A stretch of DNA of 64,000 bases from Acinetobacter chengduensis (GCF_003664645.1 NZ_RCHC01000009.1:1-64000), one strand, 5' to 3'. Shown: positions 27,506 through 36,993, numbered from the stretch's first letter. The notes: a model not told the origin generated them from the letters alone. A program made the numbers and translations.

Positions 27506-28066
27506 CTAACTTTTAACGCGTTCAATCCATTGAATTGAATCTACTCGAAAAACTTCACAAGCCCCATCCCCTGTATCAGTTGGGGTTAACGATGAGGTCC
27601 AAACCAAATCTTTGTCTTTAATTTCCACTAAATCACCTTTAAGACGAACCAAGTCACCGCGTTTTACTTTTTTAATTTCTTTGGCAATTGCAGGACTTGA
27701 TGGGATGATATGCATATTCGACACCATCATCATGGCTTGCTTTTCAGGTACGGGCACTTTATCCATGCGCCAATTTAAATAGCGATCATATTGATTCACT
27801 GTAATATGTCGCGCAATTTCTGGCTCGGCAAATAATCCCCAACTTACCGCATAATCAATTGGGGAAAATTTTGCTTGTTCGTCATGGGTATAAGTTTTTG
27901 AACCTAAAATTCGAAAGTCACCATAAAAAGGTTTTAATGTAGAAATAGACTGCCCTTGAGCAACGGGAGCTAAACCTTTGGCAATATTATATTCCGATGA
28001 TGCCTGCGCACCTGTTTGTAACAGTATTGAAGCCAATACTGTACTGAGCAAAATCTTTTTCATCAT
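27506..28066 (-). CDS. Secreted protein of unknown function, paralogue of the 29005-29598 protein
   Basis: 186 residues with signal peptide (MMKKILLSTVLASILLQTGAQA). The start at 28066 has GAGG 9 nt upstream. The mature domain has the pattern FYGDFRILGSKTY, SPIDYAVSWG, an Asn-rich NQYDRYLNW strand, a VSNMHIIPSS segment and VKRGDLVRLKGDLVEI, ending with a Cys-containing strand. The same order occurs in the protein at 29005, so both belong to one family I cannot name. Only 18 bp separate it from the chagasin-like gene downstream. Confidence 0.7.
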   Translation of the reverse strand: MMKKILLSTVLASILLQTGAQASSEYNIAKGLAPVAQGQSISTLKPFYGDFRILGSKTYTHDEQAKFSPIDYAVSWGLFAEPEIARHITVNQYDRYLNWRMDKVPVPEKQAMMMVSNMHIIPSSPAIAKEIKKVKRGDLVRLKGDLVEIKDKDLVWTSSLTPTDTGDGACEVFRVDSIQWIERVKS

Positions 28067-28354
28067 CGGTTTACCTCTTTTTTCATTACTGTATTCAGGC
28101 ATTTGCAATTGATACCATCAACCGACACCTTCTAGCTGAAGTTCAGGCCCAAATAGACGAATGATCAGCATCTCAGCTAAAACTGAAGGCTTGCTTAATC
28201 ATCTCTGTTGTAATCCTATATTAAGGAATAATTCAGCAGAAACATTAGTAACTTGGTAACAAGTCTGCTTTTTTACTGACGTATATCTTATATTTTGCCT
28301 GTTATTCCACTAAGCTTGGCAATACATCAATTCATTCATAATAATAGAGCAATA

Positions 28355-28978
28355 ATGATTTATAAGTTTTATCAGCAACATATTTTTCCACATTTACTCA
28401 ACCAAGTGATGCAAGTTCCGAGCTTAATGGATAAACGCCGTGAGCTACTTTTGCCTATTCAAGGTGAGGTTCTAGAAATTGGCTTTGGTACAGGCTTGAA
28501 TCTCGCTTTTTATCAAGCAGTCAATACGGTATATGCACTTGAGCCCAATATCGAAATTTATCAATTGGTCGCGCAACGTGTGCATGCAACGCCTTTTGAA
28601 GTTCAACACATACAAGCCAGTGCTGAAAAATTACCTTTTGCAGATCAAAGCCTAGATCATATAGTTTGTACTTGGACTTTATGCAGTATTGCCAATATCG
28701 AACTTGCTTTGGACGAAGTGTATCGTGTGCTGAAAGTGGGTGGCACTTTTCATGTTGTGGAGCATGTATTACACAATGAAAATCACCATATTCAGCGCCT
28801 GCAAAATCTATTCACACCACTACAAAAGCGCGTGGCCGATGGCTGTCATTTAAATCGTGATATTGAACGGGCTTTAAAAAATGCAGACTTAGAGGTTACT
28901 GAATTACACTACTTTGATGCCGAAGGCATTCCAGCGATTGGACGCCGTATGCTACTGGCACGGGCGATCAAAAGCTGA
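28355..28978 (+). CDS. Class I SAM-dependent methyltransferase
   Basis: 207 residues. Motif I is VLEIGFGTGLNL, motif II carries the acidic residue in YALEPN, and the post-motif LDHIVCTWTLCSI is followed by EVYRVLKVGGTFHVVEHV. The pattern is of the Methyltransf_11 (UbiE-like) group. Substrate not predictable. The frame extends 20 codons upstream of the chosen ATG (28355, MIYKFYQQH), but that part lacks a ribosome-binding site. It lies between two minus-strand genes encoding paralogous envelope proteins. Confidence 0.88.
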   Translation: MIYKFYQQHIFPHLLNQVMQVPSLMDKRRELLLPIQGEVLEIGFGTGLNLAFYQAVNTVYALEPNIEIYQLVAQRVHATPFEVQHIQASAEKLPFADQSLDHIVCTWTLCSIANIELALDEVYRVLKVGGTFHVVEHVLHNENHHIQRLQNLFTPLQKRVADGCHLNRDIERALKNADLEVTELHYFDAEGIPAIGRRMLLARAIKS

Positions 28979-29004
28979 TTGATCAGTAGCAATCAAATAT
29001 AGAA

Positions 29005-29598
29005 TTAAGACAACCTCTGAATATAAGTGATTTTGACTATACTGCACTGCGGTCTGGGGCGCGGTATATTCATACCCGTCACAAAACGCTGACCTGTTTT
29101 CAGTTGTTGTACATTGACATATTGCCCTTGTAACCGAACACGCTGACCTGATTTTAAACGGCGTAGTTGTCGGGTAATTCGCTCATTAGAAGCAATTGCA
29201 CTCACATTCAGGCTATCTGCGCGCACCTCTTCTACCGTTAAGCCTGAGTTGGGCTTGAGCTTAAACTCATAGCACCGACTGTGCTGATCAAATTCGACCT
29301 TTTTCAAATTTTGAGGATCAGCCAACATCCCCTGCACCAGTAATAAATCAACATTACTGAGATAAGCCAAATCATTATATTCCCCCACCCATGCTGATGC
29401 ACGGAAAAGAACACCTCTTTGGGCTGAATAAAAACGCTGACCAGCAACGGTAAAATTCCCAGAAAATTCACGGCGTGTTTCTAGTTGAAAGTTTTTAACA
29501 ACACCAGGCTGTTCCAAATGTGGAATTTCTCGAAAATACTCATTCCAGGCCCAAATCAGCAGTGCTAAACAAGTGAAGGCGATCAGCAACTGCTTCAT
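29005..29598 (-). CDS. Membrane-anchored or secreted protein, paralogue of the 27506-28066 protein
   Basis: 197 residues with an N-terminal hydrophobic segment (LLIAFTCLALLIWAW) that may be uncleaved. The following domain (FSGNFTVAGQRFY, then AYLSNVDLLLVQG, the SNERITRQLRRLKSGQRVRLQGQY block and a Cys-containing end strand) aligns by eye with the protein at 27506. The family is unknown to me. A GGGAG 8 nt upstream fixes the start. It follows the resolvase-like gene by 59 bp and may share its transcript. Confidence 0.68.
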   Translation of the reverse strand: MKQLLIAFTCLALLIWAWNEYFREIPHLEQPGVVKNFQLETRREFSGNFTVAGQRFYSAQRGVLFRASAWVGEYNDLAYLSNVDLLLVQGMLADPQNLKKVEFDQHSRCYEFKLKPNSGLTVEEVRADSLNVSAIASNERITRQLRRLKSGQRVRLQGQYVNVQQLKTGQRFVTGMNIPRPRPQCSIVKITYIQRLS

Positions 29599-29657
29599 AC
29601 ATTTATCTCCCAGTCACCATGACGATATGACTCAGCGCATAATAAAGTATCTTTAAA

Positions 29658-30125
29658 TCAGTCATCAAAGTTAATTCTTATGGTTTCAAAGCGCACCCGT
29701 CCCTCGGCAATTGCTTGTGCGATTGCTTGCTGACCTTTGGTTAATCGCGCACCACCACTTTTAATATCAATCAGCACCACTTCAATGTCTTCTGCACGAC
29801 CATCTCCATCACGATAGTCGGTATAACCATCAAAGACCACATAATCTACAGGATCACCCAAAAATTTGGCATCGCTTGGAAGGTACTGAAATTCAGGCAT
29901 AATGGGCGCCAATTGTTCCGCCATTTTGCCCTTTAATACTGCGCGACTGGTATTTACACTACGCTTTTGCGCATGGGTTAAGGCCTGCTGATGTTCGAGC
30001 TCTAATTCTGCAATATACTTTTCATACTCTGCTCGAATACGTCCATTGCGCGAGTTGCTTAAAATGAGCGTGGTCAATACCGCCCCGATACATACCCCAA
30101 CCAACATGGCCATCCAAACCGACAT
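29658..30125 (-). CDS. Membrane-anchored Holliday-junction-resolvase-like endonuclease domain protein
   Basis: 155 residues: an N-terminal helix (MAMLVGVCIGAVLTTLIL), a coiled-coil-like charged stretch (residues 27-60), then a nuclease-type core with FLGDPVDYVVFDGY, an acidic DGDGRAEDIEVVLIDIKSGGARLTKGQ motif split over a beta hairpin, and QAIAEGRVRFETI. This D..E.K arrangement matches the PF10107 family (endonuclease distantly related to archaeal Holliday resolvase). Activity is not demonstrated for most members. It is divergent from an orphan ParA gene 115 bp away. Confidence 0.78.
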   Translation of the reverse strand: MSVWMAMLVGVCIGAVLTTLILSNSRNGRIRAEYEKYIAELELEHQQALTHAQKRSVNTSRAVLKGKMAEQLAPIMPEFQYLPSDAKFLGDPVDYVVFDGYTDYRDGDGRAEDIEVVLIDIKSGGARLTKGQQAIAQAIAEGRVRFETIRINFDD

Positions 30126-30240
30126 CTGCTCTTCCTAATTCAATGGCTTAAACTGCACATACAACTTTCGTTTTCTGCCCTATGCTTTGCACAAAAGAAT
30201 GATATGCTAGGGCCGAGCAGAATAAAATCATTATTGGGTC

Positions 30241-30885
30241 ATGAAAACAATTTTAGTTGCCAATCAAAAAGGCGGATGCGGGAAAACCATTACAGCCATC
30301 AGTTTAGCTTCTGCACTGGCACAAAAAGGCTATAAAGTCGCTTTGGCCGATGCTGACAATCAAAAATCAGCTTTGCAATGGCTGAAGCAACGCCCCGAAC
30401 AAGTTGCTCCTATTCAAAGCCTTGATTGGCGTCATGAAAAATCCATTGGTGACGCCCCTAAAAACACCGAATATTTAATTATTGATGCGCCTGGTGCGTT
30501 GTCTGGCGAACAAGCCGAACAACTGATTAGTGAAGCTCACACGATTATTACCCCGCTACAACCCTCATTTTTTGACATCGATTCAACACGTCGTTTTTTA
30601 AAGCATCTACAAGACATCAAACGTATTCGTAAGGGTAAAGTGCAAATTTTACTGCTCGCTAACCGTGTAAAACCGAATGCCTCCAGTGCCAAAGAAATTC
30701 AAGATTTTTTTGCTAAAATTGAGCAACAGCCTGTTGCATGGATTTCTGAACGTAGTGCTTATGGTCAATTGGCCATGCAAGGCCTGAGCGTGTTTGATAA
30801 AACCCAGAAAAACTACATTGCAATTCAAAACCAATGGCAACCTATTTTAAATGCCATTATTGATGATGAAAGTGATTGGTTCTAA
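30241..30885 (+). CDS. Orphan ParA/MinD-family ATPase
   Basis: 214-residue P-loop ATPase with a deviant Walker A KGGCGKT (signature Lys before the Gly), the Walker A' ADADNQ segment and EYLIIDAPG. It lacks an N-terminal DNA-binding helix-turn-helix and no ParB gene is adjacent, so it is not a complete chromosome or plasmid partition pair. Similar orphan ParA proteins position large complexes. Its only neighbours are the divergent resolvase-like gene and the AI-2E family permease downstream. Confidence 0.88.
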   Translation: MKTILVANQKGGCGKTITAISLASALAQKGYKVALADADNQKSALQWLKQRPEQVAPIQSLDWRHEKSIGDAPKNTEYLIIDAPGALSGEQAEQLISEAHTIITPLQPSFFDIDSTRRFLKHLQDIKRIRKGKVQILLLANRVKPNASSAKEIQDFFAKIEQQPVAWISERSAYGQLAMQGLSVFDKTQKNYIAIQNQWQPILNAIIDDESDWF

Positions 30886-31018
30886 AGCCTCAGTTTTTCA
30901 AACTGCTATCGTCATCAAGTGAAATGAAAATAAACGGTTTTCATTGGTAAATACTCATTTTCGAGTAGTTTTTTTCAGTTAATATGAACGATGTCCTCTT
31001 TAATCACCTGAGAACTCA

Positions 31019-32134
31019 GTGCAACAATACGCGCCTACCTTACAAAAATTCTTATTGTTCGGATTGTTTTTTGTCCTGATCTTTTTAAGTTTTAGTGTCT
31101 TAAAATATTTTATTGTGCCTGTGGTTTGGGCCATGATTATTGCGTACATGACTTGGCCCCTATATCAGCGCATTTTAAATGCCTGTAAAGGCCGTGCCAC
31201 TCTTAGTGCCACACTGATGATCTTGCTGGTGGTACTGGTCGTTGGCTTACCCGTCATATTTGCAATATTCTTATTACAACATGAAGGCCGTAATCTATAT
31301 TATGAATTACAAAAGCAAGTATTTTCAGGTCATTTGAACGTACCACAATTTGTACGTGAATTACCTATTATTGGTAAAGAAATTAACCGTACTCTACATG
31401 ACTTAAATACAGACCCGAACAGTATTATTCAATCCGTGCAAATTTGGATTCAGGGTCATTTGAATTATGGTAAAGCCTTAATTAATGAAGTCAGCAAAAA
31501 CATTTTTAAATTATGTTTTGCGGTCATGTCTTTATTTTTCTTTTATCGTGATGGCCAAACCATTTTGGGGCAAGCCAGCCGTGCTTTAGAAAAAGTCATT
31601 GGGCCACGTATTCATCATTATTTGGCGACCATTTCCGATACCACACGGGCGGTTGTTTATGGCGTGGGGCTTACAGCGGTAGCCCAAGCAACTTTAGCGG
31701 GCATTAGCTACTTTGTTGCAGGTGTGCCTAACCCGATGTTGCTTACGCTAGTTACCTTTGTATTGGCCTTAATTCCATTTGGCCCACCTGTGGCATATAC
31801 CTCTGTATCGTTATGGCTGTTTTCACAAGGTCAAACCATTGAAGCCATTGGTGTGATGGCATGGGGCGTATGTATTGTGAGCACAGCAGACAACGTGATT
31901 CGACCTTTGGTTATTTCAGGCGCAACACAAATTCCATTCTTATTAATTATGTTTGGTGTATTAGGTGGTCTTGCAAGCTTTGGTATGGTGGGATTATTTA
32001 TTGGCCCTGTCATTTTAGCCGTATTGTTGGCCATTTGGCGTGAATGGTTACATGAGGCAAATATTGAACCTGTACAAGTTCCAAAAGCCACCATGGCACA
32101 TGACTTAAACGATGAGACGGACCTAAAAAACTAA
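31019..32134 (+). CDS. AI-2E family permease (YdiK/PerM type)
   Basis: 371-residue inner-membrane protein. Hydrophobic helices at about 10-50 and 60-90, a soluble loop (about 95-160), and a block of helices to residue 340 follow the AI-2E transporter family layout. The family includes exporters of AI-2 and Na+/H+ antiporters, so substrate is open. The start is a GTG at 31019 (MQQYAPTL); no ATG nearby is in frame. A terminator follows. Confidence 0.85.
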   Translation: MQQYAPTLQKFLLFGLFFVLIFLSFSVLKYFIVPVVWAMIIAYMTWPLYQRILNACKGRATLSATLMILLVVLVVGLPVIFAIFLLQHEGRNLYYELQKQVFSGHLNVPQFVRELPIIGKEINRTLHDLNTDPNSIIQSVQIWIQGHLNYGKALINEVSKNIFKLCFAVMSLFFFYRDGQTILGQASRALEKVIGPRIHHYLATISDTTRAVVYGVGLTAVAQATLAGISYFVAGVPNPMLLTLVTFVLALIPFGPPVAYTSVSLWLFSQGQTIEAIGVMAWGVCIVSTADNVIRPLVISGATQIPFLLIMFGVLGGLASFGMVGLFIGPVILAVLLAIWREWLHEANIEPVQVPKATMAHDLNDETDLKN

Positions 32135-32178
32135 ACCATCAAGCTCATAAGGTTGGGCTATCTCGTCACAAATGACCT

Positions 32179-32208
32179 AAAGGCAAGCATCATCCCTTGC
32201 CTTTTTTT
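32179..32208 (+). terminator. Terminator after the AI-2E family permease gene
   Basis: AAAGGCAAG pairs with CTTGCCTTT and runs into seven T. Confidence 0.88.
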
Positions 32209-32295
32209 GTTACAGAGCAAAACCGAATTTACGTAGTAGTTCAGGTCAAGCTCTGTTTCAATAGGCAATGACCATATAAAACAAAGGATGCATGC

Positions 32296-32859
32296 ATGAC
32301 TTTTAACTTCAAAACAACGACAAAAATTTTACTCGGCATCTCATTGAGTTCGTTATTTATGCTGGGTTGTACCAGCACACCGCCTGTACAAAGCAAAGCA
32401 CCAAGCCAACAAGTCACCATCAATGCCGTGAGTCCTACAGGCATTGGCGCTGCAATTGGAAGCATTCAGTTAGAAGATAGCAACGCAGGATTAGTACTTC
32501 ATACACAGCTCAGCCAATTGCCTGCTGGGCCACATGGTTTTCATATTCATGAAGTCGGATCATGTGAACCTGCCAGTAAAGATGGAAAAATGGGCGCTGC
32601 TTTAGCTGCAGGTAGTCATTTCAATCCAAATAAAGCGCAAAATCATGGTACACCGTTAACAGGTCATTTAGGTGACTTACCTGTACTGAATGTACAAGCT
32701 GATGGCACAGCCCAAGTCATGCTGGTTGCACCGCGTTTAAAATTAGCCGATGTACAAGGCCGTGCCATTATGATTCATGCGGGTGGTGACAACTATTCAG
32801 ATTCACCCAAAGCACTCGGCGGTGGCGGTGATCGAATTGCTTGTGGTGTCATTCAATAA
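32296..32859 (+). CDS. sodC: Periplasmic Cu/Zn superoxide dismutase, lipoprotein
   Basis: Removes superoxide in the envelope. 187 residues with a lipobox (LFMLGC) after a long signal. The metal site is complete: HGFHIHE (Cu ligands), a GSHFNP His, the bridging GHLGDLP region with Asp, and the final IHAGGDNYSD; the conserved Cys pair is in GSCEP and RIACGV. The C-terminal GGGGDRIACG matches bacterial SodC. GGATG precedes the ATG. Confidence 0.95.
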   Translation: MTFNFKTTTKILLGISLSSLFMLGCTSTPPVQSKAPSQQVTINAVSPTGIGAAIGSIQLEDSNAGLVLHTQLSQLPAGPHGFHIHEVGSCEPASKDGKMGAALAAGSHFNPNKAQNHGTPLTGHLGDLPVLNVQADGTAQVMLVAPRLKLADVQGRAIMIHAGGDNYSDSPKALGGGGDRIACGVIQ

Positions 32860-32976
32860 ACACACTCTGCAAAACAAATTAAGCTAGATGGCAACAACTG
32901 TGGATAAGATTGATTTTATCCGCAGTGATCATGCACACACGTAACACTTATAACAGACGGCCTTTTAACGCGACTT

Positions 32977-34197
32977 CTACTGATTTCTTAAGGCATAACG
33001 TCTGCAATGCTCTAAGTAATCCGCTTCATGCTCACTCATCAATTCGACAATACTACGCCACAACCAAAATGGCGCATCAATCGTTTTAGATTGAGCGCGC
33101 TTGAGTTCTTTAATCCATGACTTCCGTTCAGCTTGCGTCATTTGTCTTACATGGGCCCGTCCCACCACAAAGGCCAGATAAAACGCTAAATTTCGCGCTT
33201 CAAATTCATTGGTGCCCTCAATTTCTAGTTTCAAATCTTGAGGCATCAGCTCCCGAATAAACACGGAAGTATCCAAAAATTTAGATGCGCGCATCCGGCT
33301 GCCTAAGTAAGGCGATAAATGCCGTGCGCCTTCGACAATGCGCTCTGCATTGTTTCTAGGCATAGTGGCTTCTGAATAACGTGGCGCCAACGCACGGGCT
33401 GCTTCTTTTAAATCCATCAAGCACAGATCATTACCTTCACTAATATGGTGATGATTGGTATCCATCAGCACGATATAGCGTAGCAGTCCCAATGAACTAC
33501 AGCCTTTGACCCAATAAGCAGCATCGAGCATGTGAATACAATCTGCCTCTTTGCGTTGCCCAATCATCATAACTAAATCACTGACATGCTCCTGACGAAA
33601 TAACTGCTCAATCGCTGTATGCTCTTTTTTCAGTAAAGGCCAAAACTTACGCCCCAGCTCAATTTTTGGCTCTAGCCCTTGCAGGCGTTCTTTGGCCAGA
33701 CTTTTCCATGTACGCTTATAGGCCTGTTGCATCACCCCATGTACAGCACGTGGACGGCTGACCAAATCAGTCGGCTGGCCTTCGTTTTCCAGCGCATGTA
33801 CATACCCCGCGTACAATGCTTCGACCATTTGCGCCGTGACCACCCCTGGCAAATCAGAGCTACGTAACGCCGTAGCCAAAGACAATCCTAAACGAATCAA
33901 ATCATTTACCGGATTACCAATAACCGTCTGATCCAAATCTCGGATTTCAATTTCAATCTGTCCTTCTGCATTGGCCACTGGCCCTAAATTACCAGTATGA
34001 CAATCTCCACAAATCCAAACGGCTGGCCCCTGCGGAATCGAGCTGATTTCAGCGGCTTTAAGCCAGTCATAGTATTTGGCAGTATTGCCACGCACATAGG
34101 CATGAATCGAACGTGCCATTTTTAAATTACGCTTTTCAATTAGGGCATCGCTACGCTGTTTGGGCTGACGGATTTCACTCTTGATTATTTTTGGCAT
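32977..34197 (-). CDS. DUF2252 family protein
   Basis: 406 residues. The motif WICGDCHTGNLGP followed by an acidic IEIRDLDQTVIGNPVNDLIRL stretch is the signature of DUF2252, a family with a distant aminoglycoside-phosphotransferase or kinase-like fold (GD-H-GN and D-D positions recall the catalytic and metal motifs). No biochemical role is established that I know of. No membrane segment or signal. It is monocistronic, convergent with sodC and divergent from the YccS-like gene. Confidence 0.82.
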   Translation of the reverse strand: MPKIIKSEIRQPKQRSDALIEKRNLKMARSIHAYVRGNTAKYYDWLKAAEISSIPQGPAVWICGDCHTGNLGPVANAEGQIEIEIRDLDQTVIGNPVNDLIRLGLSLATALRSSDLPGVVTAQMVEALYAGYVHALENEGQPTDLVSRPRAVHGVMQQAYKRTWKSLAKERLQGLEPKIELGRKFWPLLKKEHTAIEQLFRQEHVSDLVMMIGQRKEADCIHMLDAAYWVKGCSSLGLLRYIVLMDTNHHHISEGNDLCLMDLKEAARALAPRYSEATMPRNNAERIVEGARHLSPYLGSRMRASKFLDTSVFIRELMPQDLKLEIEGTNEFEARNLAFYLAFVVGRAHVRQMTQAERKSWIKELKRAQSKTIDAPFWLWRSIVELMSEHEADYLEHCRRYALRNQ

Positions 34198-34356
34198 GAT
34201 TTATGTCTATTATTTTTGAGTCATTACAGAATTCTGCATCTAATCCACTCTAAAATGCAGATCTGAATGAATATTTTCTGTTGCGATTATGTTCTCAGCA
34301 TTTTCCAGCCCTGACAGCAAAAAGCTACACTGTGCTTATGGCCAAATAGGTGAAAA

Positions 34357-36507
34357 TTGAACGTGAATCATCCTCCCTCTTTGCTACAGCGCTTTAAATC
34401 CAATGCACTAGCGATTTACTGCCTACAGATTTTCATTGTACTGAGTGGCTCTACACTGGGCCTGCATTTTCTCGGGCTGGAAAAGCTAATTGTGCCTGTA
34501 ACACTTGGCGCAATTGCGACAGCGTTGACTGACTTTGATGACCGGCTCAGCATACGGTTACGTAATTTGGCCTATGTGTGTATTTTATTCTTTAGCGTCA
34601 GTAGCATTTTAGATGCGCTACACCCATATCCACTACTGTTTGTCTTATATCTATCGCTGTCTAGCGCCTGCCTAATTTTGATGGGTGCGCTCGGCCAACG
34701 CTATGCAGCCATTTCTTTCGGCACGATTTTGCTATCGATTTATACCATGTTTGGCTTTGGTGAATACACCCATTGGTATTTCCAGCCCAGCGCCTTTGTT
34801 TTAGGCGCACTATGGTACGGCGCAACCGCGATTCTGTTCTATTTAATTAAGCCGACACTCGCAGTGCAAGATCAGCTGGCGCGCTGTTTTCAGCAGATTG
34901 CATCGGTGTTATATGCCAAAGCACGATTGTTCGATCCAGATAACCGTGCGAATGTTGAAGAGCTATTGTATGACTTGCCACTACAAAATAGCGCTGTGGT
35001 TGATAGCCTGAACCGTATCAAAGCCTCTTTGCTTACACGGCTCAAAGCTTCACGCGCCAATCAAAACACCATTTACTGGCTAAAATTGTATTTTCTGGCG
35101 CAGGATCTACACGAACAGGTCAGTGCCAATTATCTGCATTATGAACAAATTCACATTAATTTCAGTCGTACCGACCTGATTTTTCGCATTCAAAAAAATA
35201 TTCGCCTACAAGCACTTGCTTGTGAGGAACTGGCGCAGTGCATTTTAAATAATCAAGCCTATCAGCCTAATATTGATGCAGATACCGCCTTGCAGAATTT
35301 GCACAGCTCTATGCGTGACTGGATGAAAGATAATCCGCAAAATATTGAGGTAAAAAATCTACAACTGGTGCTCAACAATCTGGACAGTATGCAAGAGCGT
35401 TTTGCGCATTTAAATGATTTGAGTCGCCAGCAAGAACAGCTCCCTCAGCAGTTAGATCAACTGAATTTATATGATGATGACATTCATGGCGCTGGTGATT
35501 TATGGCTAAAGCTAAAACAGCATTTAACGCCACAATCTGCCCTGTTCCGCCATGCAGTACGGATTGGCTTTGTGTTTGCAGTTGGCTACGGCATTTCACT
35601 ACTCCCCTTTGCACGTAATGGCTATTGGATTCTGCTCACCAGTTTATTTGTCTGCCAAATGCGTTATTTTGCCACCAAAAGTCGCTTGAAGATGCGGACC
35701 TTAGGCACTGTGCTGGGCGTACTGCTCGGCATTCCAGTGCTGTATTTTGTGCCGAGTACCGAAGGTCAATTGTTATTGGTGATTATTTTTGGAGTGTGCT
35801 TTTTCTATTTAAGTGCCAAAAAATATGCCATGGCAACGCTAATGGCGACCCTCATGGTGCTACTGATTTTTAATTTAAAAGGCGCAGGCTATGCCATTAT
35901 TTTGCCACGTATTATGGATACCATTTTAGGCTGCCTCATTGCATGGTTTGCTGTCAGCTTTATTTGGCCAGACTGGGACTTCCGCAATATTTCCAATACC
36001 ATCAAAAAAAGCACACAGGCCACGCTTCAGTATTTTAATGCTGTGCTAGATGAGTATATTAGTGGCCGTACTAACAGCATGAGCTACCGCCATGCAAGGC
36101 GTGATGCGCACAATGCCCAAACCGAACTGGCCAGCATGATTTCCAGCTTAAGTACAGAACCAAACCCTGACCCAGAGCTCATTCACTATGCTTTTCGTTA
36201 TCTGGTGTATAGCCATAGCCAGCTCAGTTATGTATCTGCTTTGGGAAGCCACCGCGAACAAGTACAAGATACGCAAGTACTCGAGCTACTACAGTGGTGC
36301 AAAACTGCACTGGCGCAATCGTTGCTACAGCAAGATTTAGCAGCAGATGAGATTCAGCAAAAACTTTTGGAAGTCAAACAGCTGAATGCACAGGATAATT
36401 TGTCCAGCCATTTACAACTGGTACTCAAGCAAATCAGCTTATTACTCGAAACTCTACCTGAGCTGTTAACGCTCAGAGCGGAACTGCTACGGCGCGACAT
36501 TAAATAG
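34357..36507 (+). CDS. YccS/FUSC-family inner-membrane protein
   Basis: 716 residues with two membrane blocks of five to six helices (about 15-165 and 395-525), a soluble helical domain between them and another after. This duplicated arrangement, and PFARNGYWILLTSLFVCQ with the following Arg-rich loop, are those of YccS/YhfK proteins related to the aromatic-acid exporter and fusaric-acid resistance family. Substrate unknown. The start is a TTG at 34357 with AGGTGA 5 nt upstream; a GTG two codons on is the alternative. Confidence 0.87.
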   Translation: MNVNHPPSLLQRFKSNALAIYCLQIFIVLSGSTLGLHFLGLEKLIVPVTLGAIATALTDFDDRLSIRLRNLAYVCILFFSVSSILDALHPYPLLFVLYLSLSSACLILMGALGQRYAAISFGTILLSIYTMFGFGEYTHWYFQPSAFVLGALWYGATAILFYLIKPTLAVQDQLARCFQQIASVLYAKARLFDPDNRANVEELLYDLPLQNSAVVDSLNRIKASLLTRLKASRANQNTIYWLKLYFLAQDLHEQVSANYLHYEQIHINFSRTDLIFRIQKNIRLQALACEELAQCILNNQAYQPNIDADTALQNLHSSMRDWMKDNPQNIEVKNLQLVLNNLDSMQERFAHLNDLSRQQEQLPQQLDQLNLYDDDIHGAGDLWLKLKQHLTPQSALFRHAVRIGFVFAVGYGISLLPFARNGYWILLTSLFVCQMRYFATKSRLKMRTLGTVLGVLLGIPVLYFVPSTEGQLLLVIIFGVCFFYLSAKKYAMATLMATLMVLLIFNLKGAGYAIILPRIMDTILGCLIAWFAVSFIWPDWDFRNISNTIKKSTQATLQYFNAVLDEYISGRTNSMSYRHARRDAHNAQTELASMISSLSTEPNPDPELIHYAFRYLVYSHSQLSYVSALGSHREQVQDTQVLELLQWCKTALAQSLLQQDLAADEIQQKLLEVKQLNAQDNLSSHLQLVLKQISLLLETLPELLTLRAELLRRDIK

Positions 36508-36543
36508 CCCAACTGAATGTCTTATAATGCGATTAAAACTACT

Positions 36544-36568
36544 ATAACCAAGTACTACGCTTGGTTAT
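36544..36568 (+). terminator. Hairpin after the YccS-like gene
   Basis: ATAACCAAG pairs exactly with CTTGGTTAT around a 7-nt loop, 36 bp past the stop. The T-run is poor (TAGTATTT), so termination is probable but not certain. Confidence 0.5.
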
Positions 36569-36658
36569 TAGTATTTGATTTATATTAATTTTAATAAAAT
36601 AAACTTTTGTTTTCCCCATCGCTTTTCAGTACACTCAAGATTCATTCTCATTTTAGTT

Positions 36659-36964
36659 ATGACCATGAATATTCAAACTTTACGCCTTGTGGGTACTTTA
36701 GAAGGTCTATCCTTCTTGCTTTTATTGTTTGTTGCAATGCCCCTTAAGTACATGATGGGCAATCCAATTTTAGTAAAATACGTGGGTATGGGACACGGGG
36801 TTTTATTTATCGCGTTTCTAGCGGTGCTGTTTATTGTGTGTGAAAAGCAAAAATGGTCACTGAGTGTTTTTTTAATGGGCTTAGTTGCATCCATTTTGCC
36901 ATTCGGGCCTTTTGTTTTTGATGCCAAAGTGAAAAAACTCGCGCAGGAAAAATCCACGATTTAA
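36659..36964 (+). CDS. DUF3817 membrane protein
   Basis: 101 residues with three hydrophobic helices. The family signature is clear: LRLVGTLEGLSFLLLLFVAMPLKY is the first half, followed by VKYVGMGHGVLFIAFL and a final VASILPFGPFVFD. Function unknown; close relatives are annotated integral membrane proteins. The ATG at 36659 is chosen because it directly precedes the conserved helix; the upstream extension is not hydrophobic in the expected way. It converges with the CraA-like gene. Confidence 0.8.
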   Translation: MTMNIQTLRLVGTLEGLSFLLLLFVAMPLKYMMGNPILVKYVGMGHGVLFIAFLAVLFIVCEKQKWSLSVFLMGLVASILPFGPFVFDAKVKKLAQEKSTI

Positions 36965-36993
36965 TTCAACTTGAGCACAGCTCTAAGATATTC

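Noticed and set aside
30241..30885. ParA as part of an integrated plasmid
   Set aside because: No ParB, replication gene, toxin-antitoxin pair or integrase lies near, and the flanks are ordinary chromosomal genes.
32898..32925. Hairpin with a TGTGGATAA DnaA-box sequence after sodC
   Set aside because: A single box at a gene end is expected by chance; the hairpin has no T-run. A second lone TTATCCACA at 59465-59473 is treated the same way. No cluster or AT-rich unwinding element marks an origin.
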